Source: Streptosporangium sp. NBC_01756 (GTDB lineage: Bacteria > Actinomycetota > Actinomycetes > Streptosporangiales > Streptosporangiaceae). From it: a DNA stretch of 64,000 bases. The notes under the pieces were generated by a model, which saw nothing but the letters and a program-made list of their open reading frames with translations, was not told the origin of the DNA and searched no databases. A program made the translations under genes and the position numbers. Positions 52,476-61,024 of the stretch are shown here, in pieces (position 1 is the stretch's first letter; each line of letters begins with the position of its first letter). The stretch is taken from the NCBI RefSeq assembly GCF_035917975.1, contig NZ_CP109130.1:4464001-4528000 (forward strand). Reading direction: 5' to 3'.

Positions 52476-53372
52476 ATGGAGCAGACCAGCACAGCCGACA
52501 CCCGGGTGGATCGCCGGGCACTCATCGCGGCGGGCGTCACCGTGGTGCTGTGGGCCTCGGCATTCGTCGCCATCCGCAGCGCCGCGCAGTATTTCTCCCC
52601 CGGCGCGCTGGCCCTGGGGCGGCTGCTGGCGGGCTCGGTGGTGCTCGGCGCCATCTGGCTGGTCCGGCGTGCGGGGCTGCCGCCGCGCGCCGCGTGGCCC
52701 GGCATCCTGGGCTCGGGAATCCTGTGGTTCGGCCTCTACATGGTCGTCCTGAACTGGGGCGAACAGGAAGTGGACGCGGGAACGGCGGCGATGGTCGTCA
52801 ACGTCGGTCCGATCCTGATCGCGCTCCTCGGCGGCTGGCTGCTCAGGGAGGGGTTCCCGCCCCGGCTGATGTCGGGGATGGCGGTGTCGTTCGTCGGCGC
52901 CGTCGTGGTGGGGGTGTCGATGTCCGACGGCGGTCGCTCGTCGGTCCTCGGGGTCCTGCTGTGCCTGCTCGCGGCGGTGACGTACGCCGGTGGCGTGGTC
53001 TGCCAGAAGCCCGCGCTGCGGCACGCCTCGGCGCTGCAGGTCACCACCTTCGGCTGCCTGGTCGGTACGGTGGCCTGCCTGCCGTTCGCGGGCCGGCTGG
53101 TGTCGGAGGTCGCGGACGCCCCGCTGTCCGCGACGTTGAACGTCCTCTACCTGGGTGTCTTCCCGACCGCCCTGGCCTTCACCACCTGGGCCTACGCGCT
53201 CGCCCGCACCACCGCCGGCAAGATGGGCGCCACGACCTACGTCGTCCCGGCCCTGGTGGTCCTGATGGCCTGGGTGGTCCTCGACGAGATCCCCGGCTGG
53301 CTGACCCTCATCGGCGGCCTGCTCTGCCTCGCGGGGGTGGCCGTCTCCCGCGGTCGGCCCGCGAGGGCGTGA
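52476..53372 (+). CDS. EamA/DMT-family transporter
   Basis: 298 residues from the ATG at 52476; an ATG 30 bases earlier is possible. Ten hydrophobic segments in two EamA halves (AAGVTVVLWASAFVAIRSAAQ; VLLCLLAAVTYAGGVVCQKPALR), ending LDEIPGWLTLIGGLLCLAGVAVSR. Probable exporter of amino acids or metabolites. Monocistronic. Confidence 0.92.
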   Translation: MEQTSTADTRVDRRALIAAGVTVVLWASAFVAIRSAAQYFSPGALALGRLLAGSVVLGAIWLVRRAGLPPRAAWPGILGSGILWFGLYMVVLNWGEQEVDAGTAAMVVNVGPILIALLGGWLLREGFPPRLMSGMAVSFVGAVVVGVSMSDGGRSSVLGVLLCLLAAVTYAGGVVCQKPALRHASALQVTTFGCLVGTVACLPFAGRLVSEVADAPLSATLNVLYLGVFPTALAFTTWAYALARTTAGKMGATTYVVPALVVLMAWVVLDEIPGWLTLIGGLLCLAGVAVSRGRPARA

Positions 53373-53388
53373 GCTCCGGAGGGAGCGG

Positions 53389-53898
53389 TCAGGCGGGTGT
53401 CGAGACGCCGAGGCCGCCGCGGGTCCGCGCGCCGTAGCGCTCCTTCTCCCGGGCGATGTCGAGGGGCTTGATGCCGCTGCGCCCGCTCAGCACCTCCTCG
53501 GTGAGCAGGTCGGCCGGGACCAGCCAGGACACCTCGAACTCCAGTCCGTCGGGGTCCTTGGCGTACAGGGCCTTGGTGGTGGAGTGGTCCGAGGCGCCGA
53601 CCAGCGCGTCCAGCTCGCCGAGCTTGAGCGCGATCCGCTCCAGCTCCTCCAGGGTGTCCACCTCCCAGGCCAGGTGGTAGAGGCCGACGGTGGATCGTCC
53701 GGCGCCGGAGGGCCCGGCCTGGGCGCCCAGCTCGAACAGGCCGAGGTCGTGGTCGTTGGTGGAGCCGGAGGCCTGCAGGAACGCGGCGCCCCGCATCTCC
53801 ATGACGATCCGGAAGCCGAGGGCCTCCTGGTAGAAGGCCACGCTGCGCTCGACGTCGCGCACGAACAGGACCGCGTGGTTGAGCCGTTGGACCGGCAT
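53389..53898 (-). CDS. VOC-family (glyoxalase/ring-cleavage dioxygenase-like) protein
   Basis: 169 residues from the ATG at 53898 (GGGAGGAACC upstream). Paired beta-alpha-beta-beta-beta modules: LNHAVLFVRDVERSVAFYQEALGFRI and VGLYHLAWEVDTLEELERIALKLGELDALVGASDHSTTKALYAKDPDGLEFEV. Metal ligands likely His (LNH), His (YHLAWEV) and Glu (LEFEV). Divergent from a MarR gene with a strong shared operator; probably handles an electrophile or aromatic compound. Confidence 0.88.
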   Translation of the reverse strand: MPVQRLNHAVLFVRDVERSVAFYQEALGFRIVMEMRGAAFLQASGSTNDHDLGLFELGAQAGPSGAGRSTVGLYHLAWEVDTLEELERIALKLGELDALVGASDHSTTKALYAKDPDGLEFEVSWLVPADLLTEEVLSGRSGIKPLDIAREKERYGARTRGGLGVSTPA

Positions 53899-53914
53899 GG
53901 TTCCTCCCGTGGAA

Positions 53915-53961
53915 ACTTGAACTCTCAAGTAGATTACCGCCGAGTGCTTGAGAGTTCAAGT
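53915..53961. promoter_or_regulatory. MarR/VOC shared operator: two 15-bp inverted arms
   Basis: ACTTGAACTCTCAAG (53915-53929) and its exact complement CTTGAGAGTTCAAGT (53947-53961) lie between the VOC and MarR start codons. Each arm is itself a TTGA..TCAA dyad, the MarR-type shape, and 32 bp separate the arms centre to centre. Confidence 0.75.
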
Positions 53962-53972
53962 AAACTGGGCTT

Positions 53973-54422
53973 GTGACGCGATGGCTGGACGATGACGAGC
54001 AGCGCACCTGGCGTGCGTTCCTGGCGGCCTCCCAGACCGTCCAGGAAGAGCTGGACCGGCAGTTGCAGCGGGACTCCGGCATGCCGCACGCCTACTACGC
54101 GGTCCTGGTGAAGCTGTCGGAGGCACCGGGCCGCACGCTGCGGATGAGCGAGCTCGCGTCGGAGGTCAACTCCTCGCAGAGCCGGCTCTCCCACGCGGTG
54201 GCCCGGTTGGAGGAGCGCGGCTGGGTGCGGCGCGAGCCGTGTGCGGCCGACCGGCGGGTGAGCTGGGCGGTCCTCACCGACGAGGGATTCACCGTGCTCG
54301 CCGCGGCGGCGCCCGGTCACGTCGAGGCGGTACGGCAGAGCCTCTTCGACCGGCTCACCCCCGAGCAGGTCACCCAGCTCGCCGCGATCTGCGACGCGGT
54401 GCTGAGGAAACCGGAGATCTGA
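53973..54422 (+). CDS. MarR-family transcriptional regulator
   Basis: 149 residues, GTG start. Winged helix: LVKLSEAPGRTLRMSELASEVNSSQSRLSHAVARLEERGWVRREPCAADRRVSWAVLTDEG. Divergent from the VOC gene and likely to bind the double site at 53915-53961, repressing both genes until a phenolic or electrophilic ligand binds. Confidence 0.92.
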   Translation: MTRWLDDDEQRTWRAFLAASQTVQEELDRQLQRDSGMPHAYYAVLVKLSEAPGRTLRMSELASEVNSSQSRLSHAVARLEERGWVRREPCAADRRVSWAVLTDEGFTVLAAAAPGHVEAVRQSLFDRLTPEQVTQLAAICDAVLRKPEI

Positions 54423-54440
54423 CCGGCCCTGGAGACCCGG

Positions 54441-55364
54441 TCATTCCGTGGGCCGGCGTGTCCGTCTTACTTCGCGGTCGATCGCCCAGACGTCCGCTAC
54501 CGGGCCCACGTGCCCGAGCTTGTCAGGGTTGATCACCGAGCGGATCGTCTGGATCTGCCCGTCGAGTACATCGAGCGCCAGGGTGTGGAGCACCCTGCCG
54601 TCCCGGTCACGGAAGATCGCCCCCGGCTGGCCGTTGATCTCGTGCGGCTCGAACGTCACGTCGACCCGGGCCAGCCGGGGGAAGACGGAGGCAAGCAGCC
54701 GGGCCACGTTCTCGGCGCCGATGACGGCCCTGGCCAGCTGCGGGGCCTTGCCGCCGCCGTCGCCGACCATCGACACGTCGGCGGCGAGCAGTTCCCGCAG
54801 GCCGGCGACGTCGCCTTCACGGAGGGCGTCGAAGAACCGCGACGCCAGTTCCTCCCGCTCCTTGCGGACCGTCTCGAAGCGCGGACGCCCGGCCTCCATA
54901 TGCCGCCGCGCCCGCACCAGCAGCTGCCGGCACGCCGCCTCCGACCGCCCCACCGCCGCGGCGACCTCGTCGAACCCGAAGCCGAACACCTCCCGCAGCA
55001 CGAACACCGCCCGCTCCAGCGGGCTGAGCCGCTCCAGTAGCAGCAGCGCCGCCATCGACACCGAGTCGGCCAGCTCCACCGACCGCGCCGGATCCTGATA
55101 CGGATCGCTCAGCAGCGGCTCGGGAAACCACGGGCCCACGTACTCCTCCCGCCGCACCCGCGCGGAGCGCAGCACATCGATCGAGATCCGCGTCACCGCG
55201 GCCGACAGCAGAGCCTTGGTCGACGTGGGCCGGGTCGCCGAGCCGTCAAAGCGCAGCCATGTCTCCTGCACCGCGTCCTCGGCCTCACCCACACTGCCCA
55301 GAATCCGATAGGCGATCGAAAACAGCAGCGGCCGCAGCTCCTCGAACTCCTCGACCTTGCTCAC
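54441..55364 (-). CDS. sigJ: ECF41-family RNA polymerase sigma factor (SigJ-like), copy 2
   Basis: 307 residues, GTG start. Same architecture as copy 1 at 16891: region 2 (EELRPLLFSIAYRILGSVGEAEDAVQETWLR), linker PWFPEPLL, region 4 (LSPLERAVFVLREVFGFGFDEVA), SnoaL-like tail with NPDKLGHVG. It lies 155 bp downstream of the carboxymuconolactone decarboxylase gene and is likely read from that gene's ECF41 promoter, giving positive autoregulation. Confidence 0.92.
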   Translation of the reverse strand: MSKVEEFEELRPLLFSIAYRILGSVGEAEDAVQETWLRFDGSATRPTSTKALLSAAVTRISIDVLRSARVRREEYVGPWFPEPLLSDPYQDPARSVELADSVSMAALLLLERLSPLERAVFVLREVFGFGFDEVAAAVGRSEAACRQLLVRARRHMEAGRPRFETVRKEREELASRFFDALREGDVAGLRELLAADVSMVGDGGGKAPQLARAVIGAENVARLLASVFPRLARVDVTFEPHEINGQPGAIFRDRDGRVLHTLALDVLDGQIQTIRSVINPDKLGHVGPVADVWAIDREVRRTRRPTE

Positions 55365-55519
55365 GCGGAATCCCTCCCATTGAAGCCTCCCACCCGGCCG
55401 TACTCACCGGCGCAGGCATCTCCTGATGGTCATCCGGACCATCGGCAGGCCGGAGCAACGCCCCGAGCCCGAGGGCCCCGGAGCCCGCAGCCGGACCCCG
55501 GGCCGGTCGCTGATGCCGT

Positions 55520-55993
55520 TCAGTGGAGCTGCCCGGGCTCGTAGTCGCCGGCCGGCTGCCGGGTGATGATGTTCAGCCGGTTCACCGCGTTCATGAAGGA
55601 GATCAGGATCACCAGGGCGGTGAGCTGCTCCTCGTCGTAGTGCTTGGCGGCGTACGCCCACACCTCGTCGCCGACCCCGTCGGCCGCATCCGTGATCCGG
55701 GTCCCCGCCTCCGCCAGCGCCAGCGCGGCACGCTCGGCCTCGGTGAAGACGGTGGCCTCCCGCCACGCCACGATCAGGTTCAGCCGCACCGAGGTCTCGC
55801 CGGCAGCGGCGGCCTCTTTGGTGTGCATGTCGATGCAGGCGGCGCAGCCGTTGATCTGACTTACCCGAAGCGCCACCAGTTCCTGCGTGGCGGCCGGCAG
55901 CGGCGAGTCCCTGAGCGCCTTGCCCGCCGACATGAAGTGCTTGAGGGCCTTGCCGGCGGTCGGGTCGGCGAAGTAGTTCAGTCGCGCGTCCAT
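55520..55993 (-). CDS. Carboxymuconolactone decarboxylase (AhpD-like) family protein
   Basis: 157 residues. NGCAACIDMHTKEAAAAG holds the CxxC-x3-H redox motif of the AhpD/CMD fold. LVALRVSQIN and LTALVILISFMNAVNRLNI are typical. Alkylhydroperoxidase or thiol-based redox activity is expected. First gene of the CMD-sigJ operon, driven by an ECF41 promoter at 56034-56060; ECF41 sigma factors are known to pair with this family. Confidence 0.93.
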   Translation of the reverse strand: MDARLNYFADPTAGKALKHFMSAGKALRDSPLPAATQELVALRVSQINGCAACIDMHTKEAAAAGETSVRLNLIVAWREATVFTEAERAALALAEAGTRITDAADGVGDEVWAYAAKHYDEEQLTALVILISFMNAVNRLNIITRQPAGDYEPGQLH

Positions 55994-56033
55994 GGTGTGC
56001 TCCTCTGCGGTCGTCGGTGGCTACACACCCTGA

Positions 56034-56060
56034 GACGAGATAGCCCGACCTCCTGTGACA
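56034..56060 (-). promoter_or_regulatory. ECF41 promoter of the CMD-sigJ operon
   Basis: On the minus strand: TGTCACA (56060-56054), 16-bp spacer, CGTC (56037-56034). It matches the ECF41 consensus exactly, with extended -10 GGGCTATCTCGTC. The leader to the ATG at 55993 is ~35 bases. Confidence 0.82.
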
Positions 56061-56202
56061 TGGACGAACGTGACCTGCGTCTCCCGGCCGTCGGCGCATG
56101 TCAGTCGACGGATCCGGCGGCGCCCGCCCCACCGTCCACCGGCACCTCTACTGTGGCGAGGCACGATTGATCATCACCGACGGCCGTAGCATCGTGGAGG
56201 CG

Positions 56203-56760
56203 TCATCGTGTTTCGGCCTGCTCCGAACATCGCCACACGCCGGTCGTCCGTTCAGGCCTGACGAACACCACGACATCCGGGTCCTCGCCGACCCGCAGCC
56301 AGCCGGACCGCTCGTACAGCCGGACCGCGTCCGGGGCGCTCGGGGAGGTCAGAAGCCAGCTGCGGCGCTGATCGCACAGCAGGTCGAGAAGGCGCCCGGC
56401 CAGCCCCTGCCCGCGTGCGTGCGGGGCGACCGCCAGTTCGTCCACCTCCAATGCGCCGACGAGGAGCTCGGCTGTTCGGGTGGGGCCGAGGGCCGCGAGC
56501 ACCTTGCCGTAACTGCGCCCGGTGGGGAACGGCGCGGCAGTCGGCCACGCCGTACCGAATCCGCAGGACTTCCCGCTCCCGGTGGCCAGGACCGCCCGGA
56601 AACCCGGCCTGCCGGCGTCGGCGGTGAGCCGGTCGTGGAAGGCGACGACCGCGTCCTCCTTCTCATGCCACGGCGGGCCGGTGAACGCCTCGCGGTAGAC
56701 GCCCACCAGTTCGGACCGCCGTACGAGCGCCTGCTCGCCAGTCAGTAGTTCGAGTCTCAC
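56203..56760 (-). CDS. GNAT-family N-acetyltransferase
   Basis: 185 residues from the GTG at 56760, which overlaps the upstream stop (GTGA). VDELAVAPHARGQGLAGRLLDLL is the acetyl-CoA loop (motif A), and APDAVRLYERSGWLRVGEDPDVVVFV is the C-terminal part. Substrate unknown. Second gene of the pair with the SCO6745-like protein. Confidence 0.88.
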   Translation of the reverse strand: MRLELLTGEQALVRRSELVGVYREAFTGPPWHEKEDAVVAFHDRLTADAGRPGFRAVLATGSGKSCGFGTAWPTAAPFPTGRSYGKVLAALGPTRTAELLVGALEVDELAVAPHARGQGLAGRLLDLLCDQRRSWLLTSPSAPDAVRLYERSGWLRVGEDPDVVVFVRPERTTGVWRCSEQAETR

Positions 56761-57635
56761 ACCGGCGCCTGGACCTTCCCGATGCCCAGCGTGCTGGTCA
56801 TCGGGAGGACACCGGACTCGAAGGCGGCACCCAGCAACGGGAGGCTCAGCTGGGCCAGCCGTTCGGCGCGCTGGGTGCCCAGCGCCCGCCACGGACCGGC
56901 GGCGAGGTCGTCGGTCATCCGCTCCACCTGATCGCGCAGCCGTCGCCCCTGCTCGGTGGCCTGTCCGTCGGCGTCGACCAGCCCGCGGCCGGCCAGCCGG
57001 TCCTGCGCCGCCGCCCACTCCTGCTCACTCCAGCCGCGTCCGGCGAAGTTCGCCACCGGAGCCGCGCCGACCGCGGCGAAGGAGACCAGCGCCTCGCAGC
57101 CGTCGAGATCGGCGGCCATCAGCGCCGCCAGGTGGCCGTCGCCGCGATGCTCGCGCAGCACCGTGTAGGCCTGCCAGAGCACGAGGTGCGCCTCGTCGGG
57201 CCAGGGCAGGTCGAGGTTGGCGGCGGCCAGCGGCCGGTGCGCCACACTCACGCTCTCCGCCGCCCACCTGGCCAGCTCCGCCGCCTCGGCGATGTCAGGA
57301 CCGTCGAGCCGGTCGCCGAGCAGGGCGCGGTAGGTGGCGTCCACCGCCCGCAGCCGGGCGTCCAGAACCTTCTCGGGAGCGGCCGTCGCCCAGATCGCCG
57401 GAACGTGCTCGGCGACCGTGGCCGGGCTGAAGCTGTAGGCGGTGGCGGTGGCCAGCCGCGGACCGGCGGCCCCCAGCGGTGCCCAGCGCCAGGCGAAGTA
57501 GCTCGGCCACCGGGACTCGACGTCGTAACCGAGTCGCGCCGCCTCCTCGAACGCCTGAGACGAGAAGTACAGCATCGCGTGCACCGGCTCGATCTGGTGC
57601 CACATCCTGCGCGAGAGACTTGCGTGTTCCGACAT
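56757..57635 (-). CDS. SCO6745-family protein
   Basis: 292 residues from the ATG at 57635 (GAGGAAATC upstream). N-terminal SRRMWHQIEPVHAMLYFSSQAFEEAARLGYD and the C-terminal winged-helix-like segment (GWSEQEWAAAQDRLAGRGLVDADGQATEQGRRLRDQVERMTD) match the helix-turn-helix family of SCO6745, whose role is unknown. Divergent from a CGNR regulator through a dyad at 57643-57670. Confidence 0.85.
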   Translation of the reverse strand: MSEHASLSRRMWHQIEPVHAMLYFSSQAFEEAARLGYDVESRWPSYFAWRWAPLGAAGPRLATATAYSFSPATVAEHVPAIWATAAPEKVLDARLRAVDATYRALLGDRLDGPDIAEAAELARWAAESVSVAHRPLAAANLDLPWPDEAHLVLWQAYTVLREHRGDGHLAALMAADLDGCEALVSFAAVGAAPVANFAGRGWSEQEWAAAQDRLAGRGLVDADGQATEQGRRLRDQVERMTDDLAAGPWRALGTQRAERLAQLSLPLLGAAFESGVLPMTSTLGIGKVQAPV

Positions 57636-57642
57636 GATTTCC

Positions 57643-57670
57643 TCACTGGCTAGATAGGCTATGCCAGTGA
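57643..57670. promoter_or_regulatory. Dyad between the SCO6745-like and CGNR genes
   Basis: TCACTGGC (57643-57650), 12-bp spacer, GCCAGTGA (57663-57670). It covers the CGNR start codon and lies just before the divergent gene; likely operator for the CGNR regulator. Confidence 0.55.
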
Positions 57671-58281
57671 CTTTAGATCCCTGGCGCATCACTGGTCAAA
57701 CGCAAATAGATAGTTATGTCGAACGGCACGTGCAACGCGCCGTACTTCTGGTGAACGAGTTGACCGTCGACCGGGCACACGGGCGGCAGGTCACACCGCC
57801 GGCCACGGGACCGGACCGCTGGACGGCCATCCAGGAGGCGCTCGCCGCGGCCGGACTGCCACGGAGCGATTCGCTCTCGCCCGCCGACGCCGACCGGCTC
57901 GCGGGCGTCGCCGCCCGGCTGCGCCCCGCCTTCGGCGCGGAGGCACGCACCGAGCCCGTGATCGAAGGTCTCAATCAGTTGCTGGTACGGCATGGGGCCG
58001 TCCCCAACCTGCACGGTCATCCGGACAGGTCCCCCGTGCTGGCCTTCCATCGCGCGGACGCGCGTCTGGTCGACGCCTGGACCGCCGACGCGGCCACCGC
58101 CCTGGCCATGGTCATCGGCGTCGGCCAGGGAGAAAGACTCCGGTCCTGCGAGGCCGCGAACTGCGAGCGGGCCTTTTTCGACACCACGCGCAACGCCTCC
58201 CGCAGGTTCTGCGGCCTGTCGTGCCAGAACCGCGCCAAGGCCAGCGCCTACCGGCTGCGCCGGGCGGCGAGGACGGACTGA
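57661..58281 (+). CDS. CGNR zinc-finger (ABATE) transcriptional regulator
   Basis: 206 residues. N-terminal ABATE domain (ERHVQRAVLLVNELTVD..), C-terminal zinc finger LRSCEAANCERAFFDTTRNASRRFCGLSCQNRAKASAYR with C-x4-C and C-x3-C pairs and the CGxxCQNR signature. Predicted one-component regulator of the divergent SCO6745-like/GNAT pair. Its 3' end lies in a 38-bp duplication. Confidence 0.9.
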   Translation: MPVTLDPWRITGQTQIDSYVERHVQRAVLLVNELTVDRAHGRQVTPPATGPDRWTAIQEALAAAGLPRSDSLSPADADRLAGVAARLRPAFGAEARTEPVIEGLNQLLVRHGAVPNLHGHPDRSPVLAFHRADARLVDAWTADAATALAMVIGVGQGERLRSCEAANCERAFFDTTRNASRRFCGLSCQNRAKASAYRLRRAARTD

Positions 58282-58318
58282 GCGCCTACCGGCTGCACTG
58301 AGGGGTGAGGACGGACTG
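58243..58318. repeat. 38-bp tandem repeat over the CGNR stop codon
   Basis: Copies 58243-58280 and 58281-58318 (AGCGCCTACCGGCTGC...GAGGACGGACTG). The first encodes the C-terminus, and the TGA at 58279-58281 lies at the joint; the second copy also ends in TGA. Confidence 0.8.
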
Positions 58319-58460
58319 AGGGACGCCGACCAGATAAGGCGGCAAAGTTCCTGCCGGAGGGCCCCGGTGATGCCGGGCGAAATTTTCACCCGTGGGCTGC
58401 CGTAACCGCGCAGTGAGCCGGGGAGGGTCGGACCTGTCGGGTCGGTGGGACCGGTCGCGG

Positions 58461-59795
58461 TCAGCGCGGGGCGGTGGGCGTCCTGGCCGCGGCCAGGTGG
58501 GCGCCGGGGTCGGCGATGATCCGGTGGATGACCTGCCCGGCGGCGCCCAGGGTCGCGGCGTCGCCGCCGAGCCGGGAGACCGTGAGCTCGGGGACGGCAT
58601 GGCGCATCGTGGCCAGCCGGGCGGTCATCGTGTCGTGAGCGGGGCCGTGGATCCACGGGAACAGCGGAGCGAAGATGCCGCCCAGCACGATCGTCCCGGG
58701 ATCCATCAGGTGGACCGTGGAGGTGAGCGCCACGCCGAGTGCCCGCCCGGCACGATCGCAGGCGCGCAGCGCGCCGGCTTCGCCCGCCCGGAGGCGTTCC
58801 ACGAGTTCGGGGATGCCGCCTGCGACGCCGGCCGTCCCACCCGGTCCGGCCACTCCACCCGGTCCGGCCACTCCATCCGGTCCGGCCGTTCCTCCCGGCC
58901 CGAGCGCTCCCGCCGCGCCGGCCACCCCGCCTGATCCGGCGGTCCCGGCTGCTCCGGCCTGCCCGTCCGGTCCGGGCGGCTCGCCGAGCCCTGCGGCCCG
59001 CAGGAGGGCCTCCTGGCCCGCGTACTGTTCCAGGCAGCCCCGTCCGCCGCAGCGGCAGGCGGGGCCGTCGGGGGAGACGACCACGTGGCCGAGCTCTCCG
59101 GCCAGGCCCCGGGCGCCGCGGAAAAGGGCGCCGCCGACCACCAGGCCGGCGCCGATGCCGATCTCCCCGGACACGTGGAGGAAGTCGCCTGCCCCGGAGC
59201 CGAACCAGAGCTCGCCCAGCGCGGCCAGGTTGGCCTCGTTCTCCACCTCCACGGGGAAGTCCAGCAGGTCGCTCACGCGGACGTCGTGCCAGCCGAGGTT
59301 CGGGGCCGAGTGCAGGAGCCCGCCGTCCACGGGGCCGGGGACGGCGAGGGCGGATCCGGCGATGGTGAGACCTTGGGAACGTGCTTCATCCACAGCTTTG
59401 TGGGCAAGTTTCTGCAGGTGGGAAAGGGTTTCCACAGGCGTGGCAGTGTGGTTGTCCACAGCCTGTGCACAGCGCAGCCGTACCGAGAGCGTGAGGTCCA
59501 CGACGCACGCGGACAGGTAGTCGACGTTGATCTCCAGACCGAGGGCCGCGACCCGCTCTCCGCTGAGGTCGATCGCGGTGCCCGGACGCCCCCGCTCGCC
59601 GTCCCGCAACGCACCCGACTCGGTGACCATGCCCGCGTCGAGCAGGTCGCCGACCATCTTGGACACCGTGGTCTTGGTCAGTCCGGTGATCTCGGCCAGT
59701 GCCGCACGGGTGATCGGCCCGCTCCGGCGGACCTCGCCGAGGACCACGCCGAGGTTGCGGGCGCGCATCGAGTCATGGCGTACGGCCTGTGTCAT
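58461..59795 (-). CDS. xylR: ROK-family xylose repressor with a collagen-like insert
   Basis: 444 residues from the ATG at 59795. The N-terminal winged helix (TRAALAEITGLTKTTVSKMVGDLLDAGMV) is followed by a ROK sugar-kinase fold with the zinc site C247-x-C249-x4-C254 (CRCGGRGCLEQY). Residues 272-327 are an inserted Gly-rich run of GPGGVA-type units that normal family members lack. The C-terminal half resumes at IPELVERLRAG. Divergent from xylAB; expected to repress them through the site at 59836-59857 until xylose binds. Confidence 0.88.
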   Translation of the reverse strand: MTQAVRHDSMRARNLGVVLGEVRRSGPITRAALAEITGLTKTTVSKMVGDLLDAGMVTESGALRDGERGRPGTAIDLSGERVAALGLEINVDYLSACVVDLTLSVRLRCAQAVDNHTATPVETLSHLQKLAHKAVDEARSQGLTIAGSALAVPGPVDGGLLHSAPNLGWHDVRVSDLLDFPVEVENEANLAALGELWFGSGAGDFLHVSGEIGIGAGLVVGGALFRGARGLAGELGHVVVSPDGPACRCGGRGCLEQYAGQEALLRAAGLGEPPGPDGQAGAAGTAGSGGVAGAAGALGPGGTAGPDGVAGPGGVAGPGGTAGVAGGIPELVERLRAGEAGALRACDRAGRALGVALTSTVHLMDPGTIVLGGIFAPLFPWIHGPAHDTMTARLATMRHAVPELTVSRLGGDAATLGAAGQVIHRIIADPGAHLAAARTPTAPR

Positions 59796-59835
59796 GGAAC
59801 ACCCCCTCTTGACGATCCCACCACCTCGTATCATA

Positions 59836-59857
59836 TTAAGTCCATAAAGTGGATTAA
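59836..59857. promoter_or_regulatory. Putative XylR (ROK) operator
   Basis: TTAAGTCCATAAAGTGGATTAA is an imperfect AT-rich dyad between xylR and xylA, the type of site bound by ROK repressors. It lies just before the xylA ribosome-binding site (GGAGGATC). Confidence 0.65.
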
Positions 59858-59872
59858 ATCGGAGGATCGCAG

Positions 59873-61024
59873 ATGAGCGACTACACGCCCACGCCCCAGG
59901 ACCGCTTCACCTTCGGACTGTGGACCGTGGGCTGGCAGGCCCGTGACCAGTTCGGAGACGCGAGCCGCGCTCCGCTCGACCCGGTGGAGAGCGTCCACCG
60001 GCTCGCCGAGCTCGGCGCGTACGGGGTCACCTTCCACGACGACGACCTGCTGGCCGTCGAGCCGGACCGGGACAGGGCCGTCGAGCGCTTCAAGAAGGCC
60101 CTGGCCGAGACGGGGATGAAGGTCCCGATGGCCACCACCAACCTCTTCACCCATCCGGTCTTCAAGGACGGCGGGTTCACCAGCAACGACCGCGAGGTCC
60201 GCCGCTACGCCCTGCGCAAGGTGATGCGCAACCTCGACCTGGCCGCCGAGCTCGGCGCGACCACCTACGTCTGCTGGGGCGGGCGGGAGGGTGCCGAGTC
60301 CGGCGCCGCCAAGGACATCAGAGCCGCGCTCAGCCGATACAAGGAGGGCATGGACCTGCTCACCTCCTACGTGATCGACAAGGGCTACGACATCAGGTTC
60401 GCCATCGAGCCCAAGCCGAACGAGCCGCGCGGCGACATCCTGCTCCCGACCGTCGGCCACGCGCTGGCGTTCATCAACGAGCTGGAGCACTCCGAGTTGG
60501 TCGGTCTCAACCCCGAGGTCGGCCACGAGGAGATGGCCGGGCTCAACTTCGCGCACGGCATCGCGCAGGCGCTCTGGCACGGCAAGCTGTTCCACATCGA
60601 CCTCAACGGCCAGCACGGCACCCGGTACGACCAGGACCTGGTCTTCGGCCACGGCGACGTGAAGAACGCGTTCTTCCTGGTGGACCTGCTGGAGAACGGC
60701 GGCTACGACGGCCCCCGCCACTTCGACTACAAGCCGCTGCGCACCGAGGACGCCGAGGACGTCTGGGTCTCGGCCGCGGCCAACATGCGCACCTACCTGA
60801 TCCTGAAGGAGAAGGTGAAGGCGTTCCGCGCCGACCCGGAGGTCGCCGAGGCGCTCGCCGCCAGCAGGGTCGCCGAGCTGTCGGAGCCCACGCTGGCCCC
60901 CGGCGAGACGCTGGAGGACCTGCACCGCGACGACTTCGACGTCGAGCGGGCCGCCGCGCGCGGCTTCCACTTCTCCCGGCTGAACCAGCTCGCCATGGAG
61001 CACCTCCTCGGAGTCCGCGGATGA
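59873..61024 (+). CDS. xylA: Xylose isomerase
   Basis: 383 residues. [17 protein letters not shown], the catalytic His in [29 protein letters not shown] with metal Glu, and [12 protein letters not shown] / HIDLNGQHG are the actinobacterial xylose isomerase marks. It converts D-xylose to D-xylulose and needs Mg2+. First gene of xylAB, 4-bp overlap with xylB. Confidence 0.97.
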   Translation: MSDYTPTPQDRFTFGLWTVGWQARDQFGDASRAPLDPVESVHRLAELGAYGVTFHDDDLLAVEPDRDRAVERFKKALAETGMKVPMATTNLFTHPVFKDGGFTSNDREVRRYALRKVMRNLDLAAELGATTYVCWGGREGAESGAAKDIRAALSRYKEGMDLLTSYVIDKGYDIRFAIEPKPNEPRGDILLPTVGHALAFINELEHSELVGLNPEVGHEEMAGLNFAHGIAQALWHGKLFHIDLNGQHGTRYDQDLVFGHGDVKNAFFLVDLLENGGYDGPRHFDYKPLRTEDAEDVWVSAAANMRTYLILKEKVKAFRADPEVAEALAASRVAELSEPTLAPGETLEDLHRDDFDVERAAARGFHFSRLNQLAMEHLLGVRG

